This document shows positions 1-8,559 of a stretch of DNA of 64,000 nucleotides, piece after piece. The notes under the pieces were generated by a model. That model was given only the letters and a program-made list of their open reading frames with translations. It was not told where the DNA came from and did no database searches. The stretch is taken from positions 195,807,689-195,871,688 of the forward strand of contig CM061141.1 of NCBI GenBank assembly GCA_030789695.1, read 5' to 3'. The translations under genes and the position numbers were made by a program. Position 1 is the first letter of the stretch, and every line of letters begins with the position of its first letter. Source of the stretch: Scilla litardierei (lineage: Eukaryota > Streptophyta > Magnoliopsida > Asparagales > Asparagaceae).

Positions 1-426
1 TGGCTTACTAAAATCATTACTCACAACAATTTGGCTTTAACAAAACCCATTCATATGTTTTTACAAAGCTCTTACTAGCAGCTAAACATGCTAGGCTAAC
101 CGAGCTTATCTCGAATGGTAACGACATATATGCTCATTGTGAAAGGTGATCTGTTTGAGTCTCCTCGTACAAAGCATTCAAGATGATATTTTGAACTAAA
201 AACACATTGGCTTACTCCTCACGGCAGCCCAACCCCCCCTCCCCCCCCAAAACAAAAAAAAAACTCACAGAAATCCCTTGACCCCCACCGGATTTCACGC
301 AGAACCATTAATAGCTTCCCCTCCCTCCCTCCAGAAACCTTGGCTGCCCTCCCCCTCCCTCAACGCCCAACACTCCCCCCTCAAAAATCTCGGCTGCTCC
401 CATGGATGTTTTTCTCCTCCGGTGAG
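1..426 (+). other. Gene-poor stretch with candidate 5' leader and mini-exon
   Basis: I see no complete gene here. From about 300 to 401 the plus strand is strongly pyrimidine-rich (runs of CCCTCCC), followed by an ATG at 402 and a good splice-donor-like sequence, CCG|GTGAGA, with its GT at 422-423. A transcript leader ending in a 20-nt first coding exon (codons M-D-V-F-L-L, then a split codon) would look like this. No downstream exon can be linked to it, so this is only a candidate. C-rich and A-rich simple runs lie at 231-264. Confidence 0.2.
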
Positions 427-640
427 ACATTTTCCCTCTTCTTCTGTTTAATTCCGCCTCAAAGATTCTTTTGAATTTTGGCTTGATATTGGTTGTAGGT
501 TCTTGAAAATTTGATTGGAGGTTTTTGGTATAATATTCTTGGTTGGATCTAACTGTTTGCCCTAATCTTTTGACCCGACACAAACATGTATTTGGTATCA
601 TAGTCTTGGCTTGATTGTATTTTTATTGAATATTGAAATT
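427..640 (+). repeat. Dispersed ~200-bp repeat, copy R1
   Basis: This segment resembles sequences at 6165-6285, 12190-12400 and 12405-12590. Shared landmarks in order are TTTTCCCTCTTC, TGTTTAATTC, a TTGTAGGTTC block, GGTATAATATTCTTGG, TTGACCCGRCACAAA and TCTTGGCTT. It stands alone here, while the other three copies form a tandem series. The region 641-957 that follows is AT-rich and I recognise nothing in it. Confidence 0.6.
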
Positions 641-957
641 TTTTGGTAACTGATTATCGGGTTTTGCAAGAATTCGTATCATGATTGACAGATGCATCCT
701 TGATTTGGTTATTGGTGTTTGTACGGTTATATACAGTGAAAAGTGAAAAGGTGAATGTCATAAATTAGATGTTTTAAGAACGCAATATTACTTGTTTCAG
801 CATAGGAAGACTGCATATCAAGGAATTGCAAATGCTATGGACAAAGAATAATTGAAGTATGTTTATGAATACATTGCCATAACATTTATATGGTAAGGAA
901 TGATTATGAGCAACCAATACTGGATTTGGACTTTGTCGGATTTGTATGAAATGAATT

Positions 958-1273
958 TGTTAGGAACTAACAAAAGGCACGATTTTTATTGCAAAAATAG
1001 TAACTAGAACACGATAATTGAATACCAAAGAGGGGTATTCTTCTCCCAAGACGCCAAAGAGGACGTCCGCACTCGTTTAATCTAGATCTAACCTAAAGAC
1101 GCTCAAGAGAAAATATCATTCATCAAGCATGTCTAAACAAATGACGGCTAGCCCCTATAAATAAAAGAAAATAGGGTTCCTAGGCTAATGGGGCGCGCTC
1201 ATGGGCTAGGGAGGCCGGCGGCTATGGGCTTGGGCCAATGGGTGCGGCTGGTGTAGACCCGAAGGGTCTATCA
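958..1273 (-). repeat. NG1 3' LTR
   Basis: This 316-bp repeat is near-identical to 3417-3732 and has TG...CA ends. It is the 3' LTR because it adjoins the polypurine tract of the minus-strand element. An A/T box on the minus strand at about 1154-1163 could serve as a TATA element. Confidence 0.93.
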
Positions 1274-1312
1274 ATACTCCCCCCAAAGAGCCACCTTGTC
1301 CTCAAGGTGGTG
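1274..1312 (-). other. NG1 relic of pol C-terminus overlapping the polypurine tract
   Basis: The minus strand just before the 3' LTR reads H-L-E-D-K-V-A-L-W-G-E, matching the last codons of chromovirus pol in GYP2 (HLDDKVALLGG). The G-rich tract (TTTGGGGGGAG) that primes plus-strand DNA is embedded in these codons. The element thus kept the extreme 3' end of pol after losing the rest. Confidence 0.8.
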
Positions 1313-1329
1313 TATATAAGTACCGGCGG

Positions 1330-2142
1330 TGCTACTCCGAGTGGGAGTCGTCCTCCCATCCGATCTCTTCGTCCTCCACGTCATCTTCCTCGTCTGCTTC
1401 CGCTATCAACACTTGCAGCTTTCGATCCACACAACGGTGTCCCGGAGTGAAGCGCTCGTCGCATCTGAAACAGAGCCCTTTTTACCTCCTCTCCCTCATC
1501 TCCGCATCGGTCATCCTTCGGAATTGGCCCCCAGCCGGTGGTGGGTTGTTCTGCTCTCCCGTCTTCTCAAGCCCTGACCGATCTGCCTCAGTAGTGACCC
1601 CTGCTCCGCCGGCTCCAGTCGCGGTGCCCAGCTGTATCTGCCCACTATAGCTGCTCCCGCCTATCCTATCCTCAGTCCGGGAGTCCTCTACCATCTGTGC
1701 CATCTTGATGACTTTTGAAAGCCCCTGAGGCTTGTATGGCCTCATCGCCGCTCGAAGACTAGGTCGCAGCCCCTTCAAGAAGGTGCCCTCCAGCGACTCG
1801 TCCGTCACCCCATGAACTCGCCCTGTCAGTGTCTCAAATCTCTCGATGTACTCCCGCACTAGCCCCTCCTGCCCGAGGGCATATAGCTGCTCGTCTAGGT
1901 TCCCCAAACGGGGGTCTCTAAACTTCTCCAGCACTAAGTCTTTCAGCTCCTCCCAGCTCCGGATCTGTTGCCTCCTCTCCTTCCACTGGAACCACCCCAA
2001 GGTTCTTCCCTCCATGCAAATGGCTGTCGCCTCCAGTTTCTGTGCCTCGGTCATGTGGTGCGCCGCGAAATATCACTCTGCTGTGAACAACCAGGCGTGT
2101 GGATACTCCCCAGAAAATAGCGGCATCTTCAGCTTTCGTACT
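1330..2142 (-). pseudogene. gag: NG1 gag core and zinc-knuckle-like region (broken)
   Basis: The minus strand encodes a Retrotrans_gag-type core: about 2142-2055 gives a start resembling MPLFSGEYPHAWLF, with one stop. The frame open at 2054-1482 contains CMEGRTLGWFQWKERRQQIR and, further on, REYIERFETLTGRVHG and LKGLRPSLRAAMRPY. In another frame at 1472-1431 comes CFRCDERFTPGHRC, the zinc-knuckle-like motif of this gypsy group. It is followed by an acidic tail (EADEEDDVEDEE) comparable to GYP2. One stop and one or more frameshifts break the gene. Protease and everything after it are missing. Confidence 0.85.
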
Positions 2143-2459
2143 CGGCAATCTCCTCCAAAGTGCCCCTGCTCGGGCCTCCCCTCAACACGGTGAAGCAGAC
2201 TGTAGTGTTGTCTCCTCTCATCCTGGGTCTCGTACTGCCTATGTGGCCCTCCTCTGCGGCCCCCATAATCTTCTCGGTCTCTGTGCCCCTCGTCGCCTCA
2301 AAACCCACCTTCTGGCCACTCCTGGTAGTCTCTGTATCTCCCCCGACGCCTGCTGTGCGTCTCTCCTGGTGGTGGGGCAGTGGCTGCCACCTCTCATCGT
2401 CAAAGCGAGGGTCGGGGGTCCCGATAGCCCTCGCCGTAGTCTCCGTGCTCCTGAAAATC

Positions 2460-3389
2460 TCAGGGTCCCAAATCCTCCTCGAAGTCACGTGTCGGAGCCT
2501 TTCGACGCCGCTGTCCGTCGCAAAAAGTCTGAAAATTATCGCTTGTAGCCTCGAAAACCCCGCGCGAGGGTCTGCGCCTGTCCGCGGGGCCGCAGCTTGC
2601 CTGGGGCAGGGCCGTCGGCCCCGCCTGGTAGTCCTGGGGGCCCCAGCGGCCCCCGGGGGTTGGGGGTGTCGCCGGCCCCCGGGGGCTTCGACGCCCCTGG
2701 GCGGTGGTCCTGGGGGTCCCAGCGGCCCCCCAGGGCTCGGGGGGGGGGGGGGGGGGGGTTCGCCGGCCCCCCTGGGGCCTTCGACGCCCCTGGGCGAAGG
2801 TCCTGGGGCCCCAGCAGCCCCCAGGGCTCGGGGGGGGGGGGGGGGGGTTCGCCGGCCCCTGGGCGAAGCCAGGGGAGGCCGCCGCCTCCTTGGTGGCCCT
2901 CCTGGGGGTCGGCGGGGCCCTGGGGGGTTGCCGCGGCACCCCCTCCGCTTCGCGCGCCTGTCGGTGGGGTTGGATGTAGCCGTCGGCCCATCCTTGGGCT
3001 TCCGCCGCCTTTCGCCTCACTTCTTCTCGATAGTCGACCTTCCACGGCTTCTCTTCCTCATCTTCGACCAAATCCTCCACCAAAAAGTCATTTTCTGGGT
3101 CAAAGTTTTCAACTTTCTCCTTCCCCTTGCCTAAAGGTGGCGCCTTTCCCGCTGATTTAGGGTTCTCATCCCCTTTGTTGTTCGTCGCCAACTGATTTAG
3201 GGTTCCCATCAATTGCGCGAATTGTTCGTCGTGCTTCGCTTGATTCGCCGCCAATTGGTTGATGTAAGCCGTCAACTTTGCCATGGATTCATCGTTTGCC
3301 GCTAACGATTTCTTGATCCCGTCGATCTCGCTTGTAAATTTCGCCTCCAAAGCCTCAATTTTGTTTTGCGATCTTGTTGAAGCCGCCAT
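2460..3389 (-). pseudogene. gag: NG1 gag, N-terminal coiled-coil and proline-rich linker
   Basis: The frame is open for 309 codons from the ATG at 3389, shortly after the PBS. Residues 1 to about 75 look like a coiled coil (MAASTRSQNKIEALEAKF and following heptads). A charged lysine/glutamate segment follows, with acidic VEDLVEDEEEKPW near residue 105. The rest is a Pro/Gly/Arg/Ala-rich linker with two polyproline runs encoded by long C tracts. The N-terminus matches the layout of GYP2 gag (MASTRSMERVEVLEEKVE). The frame ends before the gag core, which continues in other frames, so at least one frameshift separates them. Homopolymer length errors could also shift the frame. Confidence 0.75.
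2607..2870. repeat. GC-rich tandem repeat with two poly-G runs
   Basis: A unit of about 90 bp is repeated two to three times inside the NG1 gag linker. Each later unit ends GGGCTC followed by a G run (20 G at 2739-2758 and 18 G at 2830-2847) and then TTCGCC. On the minus strand the runs encode polyproline. Confidence 0.85.
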
Positions 3390-3400
3390 GGATCGTCACG

Positions 3401-3413
3401 TGCTCTGATACCA
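3401..3413 (-). promoter_or_regulatory. NG1 primer-binding site
   Basis: The minus strand reads TGGTATCAGAGCA, three bases inside the 5' LTR. It is complementary to the 3' end of plant initiator-Met tRNA, the usual primer of plant LTR retrotransposons. Confidence 0.9.
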
Positions 3414-3416
3414 AAT

Positions 3417-3732
3417 TGTTAGGACCTAACAAAAGGCACGATTTTTATTGCAAAAATAGTAGCTAGAACACGATAATTGAATACCAAAGAGGGGTATTCT
3501 CCTCCCAAGACGCCAAAGAGGACGTCCGCACTCGTTTAATCTAGATCTAACCTAAAGACGCTCAAGAGAAAATATCATTCATCAAGCATGCCTAAACAAA
3601 TGACGGCTAGCCCCTATAAATAAAAGAAACTATGGTTCCTAGGCTAACGGGGCACGCGCATGGGCTAGGGAGGCCGGCGGCTATGGGCTTTGGCCCATGG
3701 GTGCGGCGGGTGTAGACCCGAAGGGTCTATCA
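3417..3732 (-). repeat. NG1 5' LTR
   Basis: This 316-bp repeat has the same length as the left copy. The PBS follows directly on the minus strand. The few differences between the copies (for example AACTAAC versus ACCTAAC near the plus-strand start) suggest a fairly recent insertion. Confidence 0.93.
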
Positions 3733-3841
3733 GAATTCTTACGAAAATAAATTTAGAAGGGAGAGAGAGAGATGAACTTCTGAGATACGGATGGTGGAAC
3801 ATCCAAATTAATGATCCACCCAGTCTCCATCACGATCATGA

Positions 3842-4029
3842 TCCTTAAAAACATATATGATGCATGGTTACAGATTGAAGCATGTTTCAACAAACTCAAC
3901 GAATGACTTACTTGAGTCATCGGTAGCATGTCCAATCCTTAAAAACATATATGATGCATGATTACAGATTGAAGCATGTTTCAACACACTCAACGAATGA
4001 CTTACTCGAGTCATCGGTAGCATGTCCAA
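3842..4029. repeat. 94-bp tandem duplication
   Basis: 3842-3935 and 3936-4029 are near-identical direct copies, each starting TCCTTAAAAACATATATG and ending near CATGTCCAA. Only a few bases differ (for example TACTTGAG versus TACTCGAG). It lies in the host-like DNA between NG1 and NG2, where I see no gene. Confidence 0.9.
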
Positions 4030-4062
4030 TCATATGATTTCACGTACATGTCTTACCTACCA

Positions 4063-4309
4063 TGGATAGGCACATTTATTAGTAATAAACTGAGAATAAA
4101 AGGGATAAAATGATTACAATTATAGGGGTAATCGCCCTCCCAAGACGCCGATTGATAGGGGACGTTCGCACCCTCCGTAGAAGAACCTTCTCCTCTCAAA
4201 TATCAAATCACTCACAAATTCCCCATCCTAGGGCCGGCTGGCCTCCCACTTATTTATAATATAAAAATAACAAAATGCCCAAAGCCCCTAAAGAGAGCCG
4301 GATCTAACA
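4063..4309 (-). repeat. NG2 3' LTR (left, slightly deleted)
   Basis: It matches 5330-5612 through the shared block ATTAGTAATAAACTGAGAAT up to the end GCCGGATCTAACA. A minus-strand TATA-like box TATAAATA lies at 4258-4251. Confidence 0.88.
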
Positions 4310-4567
4310 TTACTCCGCCCCCAAAAATTCACCTTGTCCTCAAGGTGGTGCATGATGTCCACGAGTGTGCTTTTGCCAAGGGTTGGAGCTTATCTTATCG
4401 CCCCTCCTGGATCGAACTGCCACCCACGAGCTCTGTCATCCTCGAAACATTGCTGAAGCAGTGGGAGAGCGTTCGCCGCCGAGTCTTCTTCGCATTGGCG
4501 CTTGTCGCTCTGAATTTGGTTTCCAAACAGGCCCGGGACCGCCAAAATATGGAACCGGCGTAGAAAA

Positions 4568-5302
4568 TCAGCAGAAATTCACCCGAAAATCCCCGAAAAT
4601 TGCAAAATCGCACTGTTCATCGGCTTGGGCCGAGCCGTCGGTGGAGCTGGCTCGGCTCGTGCCGATGGATGCAGCTTGTGATCGGCTGAATCGAGCCAAT
4701 CCCGAGCCGCCATCGGATCGCCGGCACCGTCGTCGTATTCCGACGATTTCGCCGGCGGTTGCTGGCGAAACTTGTCTCAGTGGCTTTGTATCGAAGTGGC
4801 GCATCTGCTGGTGATGGTTGTGGGGCGAGGTTTCGCCGGAGGAGTCGCTGCCGGCGTTCAAAAGTCGGCGCGATTGGCCGCTGCGTCGTCTTCCACGCCA
4901 CACCGGCCACCGACGGGCTCGCGGGGGCCGACGAGGCCCTCTGGGGGTCGTCGGGGCCGGCGAGGCCCTCCAGGGGGTCGCCTTGGCTGTGGCGCCCTCC
5001 TGGGGTCTCGCTGTGGTTGCCGGGAGATCCTGTGGGCTCACCATGGTCTTTTGGGGACTCATCGTGGTCGCGGCGACCATCTGGGGGCTCGCTGGGGTCA
5101 GATCTGGTTCGTTGCCCCCCGTCGGCATCGGATCTAAGTCACCGACGGCTGTAACGTTCAGATCTGCGATGTTTTTTGTCGTCTTCTTCAGATTTGGCCT
5201 CGTCGCAAATTGTTGTATGAGTCGTTGATTTGATTGCTGCATCTGTAGGACTAATTGCATGACGGTCTCCAAATCTTTCTTTACGGATCTCCTCCACTCC
5301 AT
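4568..5302 (-). pseudogene. NG2 gag-like ORF, N-terminal part only
   Basis: A 244-codon frame starts just after the PBS. Residues 1 to about 30 are helical and glutamine-rich (KKDLETVMQLVLQMQQSNQR). A Pro/Thr/Ser-rich and then Arg-rich low-complexity part follows. I find no gag core, zinc knuckle or enzyme motif. The position and N-terminal helix suggest the remains of a gag leader whose core is deleted. The GC-rich middle (about 4910-5090) is a likely expansion like those in NG1 and GYP2. A coding role is uncertain. Confidence 0.45.
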
Positions 5303-5314
5303 TAAGATCGAACC

Positions 5315-5326
5315 GCTCTGATACCA
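5315..5326 (-). promoter_or_regulatory. NG2 primer-binding site
   Basis: The minus strand reads TGGTATCAGAGC, three bases inside the 5' LTR, an initiator-Met tRNA complement. Confidence 0.88.
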
Positions 5327-5329
5327 AAA

Positions 5330-5612
5330 TGATAGGAACCAAACGGATCTGAACTTTATTAGTAATAAACTGAGAATAAAAGGGATAGAATGATTACAAT
5401 TGTTTGGGTAATCACCCTCCCAAGACGTCGATTGATGGGGACGTCTGCACCCTCCCTAGAACGGAGAACCTTCTCTTCTCAAATATCAAATCATTCACAA
5501 ATTTCCATCCTAGGGCCGGCTGGCCTCCCACTTATTTATAATATAAAAATAAACAAAATACTCAAAATGCCCCTAATGGGCCCAAAGCCCCTAAAGAGAG
5601 CCGGATCTAACA
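5330..5612 (-). repeat. NG2 LTR (right; shared by two tandem copies)
   Basis: Plus-strand ends are TGATAGG and TCTAACA. It is followed on the left by the PBS, so it is the 5' LTR of the left copy. It is followed on the right by a polypurine tract, so it is also the 3' LTR of a truncated right copy. A minus-strand TATAAATA lies at 5540-5533. Confidence 0.88.
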
Positions 5613-5807
5613 TTACTTCGCCCCCAAAAATCCACATTGTCCTCAAGATGATCGTCTTATCGCCCCCCCTCCTGGATCGAACGGCCACCCACGAGCTCTG
5701 TCATCCTCAAAACATTGTTGAAGGAGTGGGAGAGCGTCTGCCGCTGAGTCTTCTTCGCATGTCTCTTTCCAAAATAAAACTTGTCTTAAAGTGAGCTGGA
5801 TCTAACA
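5613..5807 (-). mobile_element. Truncated second NG2 copy
   Basis: The sequence after the right LTR repeats the NG2 3' internal region (compare 4310-4540): the G-rich tract, CTCCTGGATCGAAC, CCACCCACGAGCTCTGTCAT and AGTCTTCTTCGCAT. It ends at 5787-5807 in a roughly 20-bp remnant resembling the NG2 LTR end (GAGCTGGATCTAACA). Together with 4063-5612 this gives LTR-interior-LTR-interior-LTR end, a collapsed tandem. Confidence 0.8.
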
Positions 5808-6064
5808 ATTACACATCCTTATTATCTCCCAGAATGATAGTAATATGCGAATTAATCATCGGTTATGTTCAGCATACAATACGTCTTTATTTCTTAAATC
5901 AAGAGATTTTCATGTGCTTTCAAGTATGTACATGTTTCGAACCCCAGGATATTGTTGGTCCTTAGCCTTATCTGTTACTGGTACAATACATCTAAGGTTG
6001 GATATTTTTAATGTGTGTATGCTGCATGATGTGGTAAGCTACATGCGTTTGTAGACATGTCTAT

Positions 6065-6163
6065 TAGTTAAAAGAGTGGTTTTAGAAGGCAGTTGATTGT
6101 GTTTAGTAGTTAAAAGAGTGGTTTTAGAAGGCAGTTGACTGTGTTTAGTAGTTAAAAGAGTGC
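6065..6163. repeat. 42-bp tandem repeat, ~2.4 copies
   Basis: Units begin TAGTTAAAAGAGTG at 6065, 6107 and 6149. The first two are nearly identical and the third is partial. It lies in AT-rich DNA (5808-6164) without recognisable genes. Confidence 0.88.
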
Positions 6164-6164
6164 T

Positions 6165-6285
6165 TTTGGGTATAATATTCTTGGTAAGATCTATCTATTC
6201 GCCGTAATCTCTTGACCCGGCACAAACAGGTTTTGGCATCATATTCTTGGCTTAATTGTATTTTTCTTGAATTTCGAGATGTTTT
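6165..6285 (+). repeat. ~200-bp repeat, copy R2 (interrupted by GYP1)
   Basis: It starts at the GTATAATATTCTTGG landmark and runs to CGAGATGTTTTT, where GYP1 is inserted. With the GYP1 sequence removed it continues directly into copy R3 at 12190. Confidence 0.75.
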
Positions 6286-6650
6286 TGATTCAGTCATCAC
6301 TTACCAACGAAGGAGGAGGCGCCGCGGCTTGACAAGCAAGGCATTTTTGTCATTTTTTCTACTAGGGGCATTTTCGTAGTTTTTGGAAATTTTGGGTTTA
6401 TTTCATGTTTTATTAAGGCCGGCTAAGGGATTGCTGGGATTATGCTTGTTTATTGTGGGGGATTACTCTAGGCTCCCTAGATTGGGAGATTTAGGTTTTG
6501 ATCTCGAATACAAAGCATGGAGAGCGGCATTCTCTCGTACATGTGTCAATTATCTTTTGTAGTTTCATTTTAAATCAATAAAAAATCCAAACTTTCCCCT
6601 TTCTACATACAAATTTCCTTTTAATTCAGATTTTCACGAAGATCTTATCA
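6286..6650 (+). repeat. GYP1 5' LTR (TATA region deleted)
   Basis: This 365-bp LTR runs from TGATTCAGTC to CTTATCA. It aligns with 11860-12189 but lacks the segment holding TATATAAA in the 3' copy: it reads CTAGGCTCCCTAG where the 3' LTR has about ten extra bases. The 5' promoter is therefore probably dead. Confidence 0.92.
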
Positions 6651-6653
6651 AAT

Positions 6654-6664
6654 TGGTATCAGAG
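6654..6664 (+). promoter_or_regulatory. GYP1 primer-binding site
   Basis: TGGTATCAGAG lies three bases after the 5' LTR. It matches initiator-Met tRNA. Confidence 0.88.
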
Positions 6665-6731
6665 TGGTACGATTCATAGGGCGACCACAAGATCGAAGGA
6701 GAAATACGAGGATTTTGGAGGAAAAAATACG

Positions 6732-8450
6732 ATGGCGATGGCGAGATCAAAGATTTGAAGAAATTCATAGAGGAACACAGATCTGAGATTAGATCTGATA
6801 ATTGCATGGCAGTCGAAGGGTAGCCAAAGCGGCAGATGCAAGGATGGAGGCTTTGTTGCGACAACTTCCTAACATAACCAGATTTGAAATTCAAGCAGCA
6901 AAAGAATCAGATCCGGGTGGCAAACTAGATCTAAGGCAAAAGGAGAAGTCTTCGACGAAAGGAAATGAGAAGATCGTGGCTTTCTGCAAAGGGCTTCTAT
7001 CCGATGTCGAGTGGGAGACAGATGAAGAATGAATCGTCATCAAAGAAGGCAAATGCATGCCGAAACATCAATTGGGGTCCCATGACCCCCGCAGAGGAGC
7101 ACCAAAGGTCGGCGTGCCCTGACGAGGTTGCCAGGAGCCTCATGGCTCCCTGGCAACTCTTGCCAGGGCAACACACAGTACCTGGCGGTTCTCCAAGGCT
7201 CTGTCGATCCCCTGTCGGCCCGCCAGGGCCTCGCCGAGCACATGCAAACCCGCCAGGGGCCTTGCGGCCCCCATGCGAGCTGATCGGCCAAGTTGAGCCC
7301 TGGCTGGGCCTGCCAGGGGCCTCACGGCCCCCTGTTGGCCTGCCAGGGGCCAAGGCGACAGCGAGATGATCGCTATGGGAATCTGGACCACCTGGCAGCC
7401 CAGCGAAGAGGGAGGAGCATGGTCGGACACATCGGGACTTTGATGAAGACATGAGGACATTCGGGGTGGTCGCGTCGTAAATTTTGTGGGAGGGAACCCC
7501 TGACGGCGCAATTTGAACTATGAGGAGTTTGCTAGATATCATGATGACGATCCAAAATACGTCAATGGTGGCGGTGGATCAGACTTGGGAGACGTCGGCT
7601 AGAGGGATGACGAAGGAGAAGAAAGGGTCAGATTTGGAGACCGCTATGCACATCAGGATTCATACAGGCAAGCGCCATTATGGGAGATATCGAGGAGTAG
7701 CACCTTGGGATTTCCACACCGACATCCGGGTTAGGAAGCTAAATATGCCCATATTTGAGAGGATGACTCTTCACGGTGGATCTACTTGGCAGAGAGATAC
7801 TTTGAGGTAAGGAACCTCCCAGAGGTGGATAAATCGAAGGCGGTGTGGATGTCTGGAAGAAGAAGCTTTATCTTGGTTCCGTTGGAGGTAGCAATAGCGA
7901 CCGATACGTTTGCGGGAGGAGTTTTAGGAGAGATTGCTGCAACGATTTCGGGAGGCATATGGAGGAGACCTATAGGAGCCTATATGCCCTTAGCCAGGAT
8001 GTGACTGTTAGAGAGTATATTCGGAGGTTCGAGGTGCTGGTAGGCCGTGTTCGAGGGTGTCAAGGGAGTCTCTGGAGGGATGTTTTATGAAGGGTTTGAA
8101 GCCAATTATTCGAGCGGAGCTATGCACCCACAGACTTAGAGGGCTGCTGGATCGGATGTATTTGGCGCAGATTGTGGAGGATAGACTCACGGAGGAACGA
8201 CACACTAGAGGAGCATGAGGCAGATTTTCTTTCAGTAATCAGGCACCAGCAGGAGGTCAGAATGCCCGACTATGAGGGACCATTGCCAGCAAGAAGAAGG
8301 GCCGTGAGCACGACTTGGGAGATAATTTAAACGTCTGCGGATGCATAGATGCGGGACAAGAGGGCTAATGGACTTTGCTTCAAATGTGACGAGAAATTCT
8401 CATTAGTATAGATGTGGGGACCACATTCTTCAGTTGATGATAATGAACGA
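6732..8450 (+). pseudogene. gag: GYP1 gag (broken)
   Basis: After the leader comes a decayed N-terminal part with several stops. A GC-rich linker follows at about 7080-7370 with repeated GCCAGGGGC. The gag core starts near KLNMPIFE (about 7740), passes LEEEALSWFRW (about 7855) and ends with [14 protein letters not shown] (about 8065-8110). A zinc-knuckle start, CFKCDEKFS, appears at about 8378 and then runs into a stop. Numerous stops and frame changes make this non-functional. Confidence 0.8.
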
Positions 8451-8559
8451 GGATGATGTCGTGGTGGAGCTTGAGGCAGAGAAGGAAGATCAGGAGCATC
8501 TACAAACATGGTAGAGGTGGCGCTTACCTCAATGGCGGGATTCACACCGAACAACACCA

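Larger units (their letters stand above)
958..3732 (-). mobile_element. NG1: non-autonomous gag-only Ty3/gypsy element
   Basis: Two direct 316-bp repeats (958-1273 and 3417-3732) start TGTTAGG and end TATCA on the plus strand and are flanked by the 5-bp duplication GAATT (953-957, 3733-3737). On the minus strand the PBS TGGTATCAGAGCA lies next to the right LTR. A G-rich polypurine tract lies next to the left LTR (1274-1290). The interior holds only a degraded gag plus the last few codons of a pol gene, and protease, RT and integrase are absent. It is therefore a deletion derivative that would need proteins from a chromovirus such as GYP1 or GYP2. Confidence 0.93.
4063..5612 (-). mobile_element. 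NG2: short non-autonomous LTR element
   Basis: Direct repeats of 247 and 283 bp bound a roughly 1-kb interior on the minus strand. The PBS is at 5315-5326 and the polypurine tract is next to the left LTR. The interior encodes no recognisable protease, RT or integrase. The left LTR lost about 17 bp near its outer end (GATAGGCAC in place of the fuller right-LTR sequence). No matching TSD was found, partly because a second truncated copy continues to 5807. It resembles small derivatives of the same gypsy group as NG1. Confidence 0.85.

Noticed and set aside
2160..3134. A 324-codon plus-strand frame opposite NG1 gag
   Set aside because: It is the antisense of the GC-rich gag linker; the minus strand has the gag core and N-terminal helix, and the plus-strand product is low-complexity Gly/Pro.
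4365..5228. Overlapping plus-strand frames within NG2
   Set aside because: Shadows of the GC-rich NG2 interior on the opposite strand to its PBS and polypurine tract.
6654..6664. tRNA gene fragments suggested by TGGTATCAGAG motifs at LTR edges
   Set aside because: These are primer-binding sites complementary to a tRNA 3' end; no tRNA body is present.
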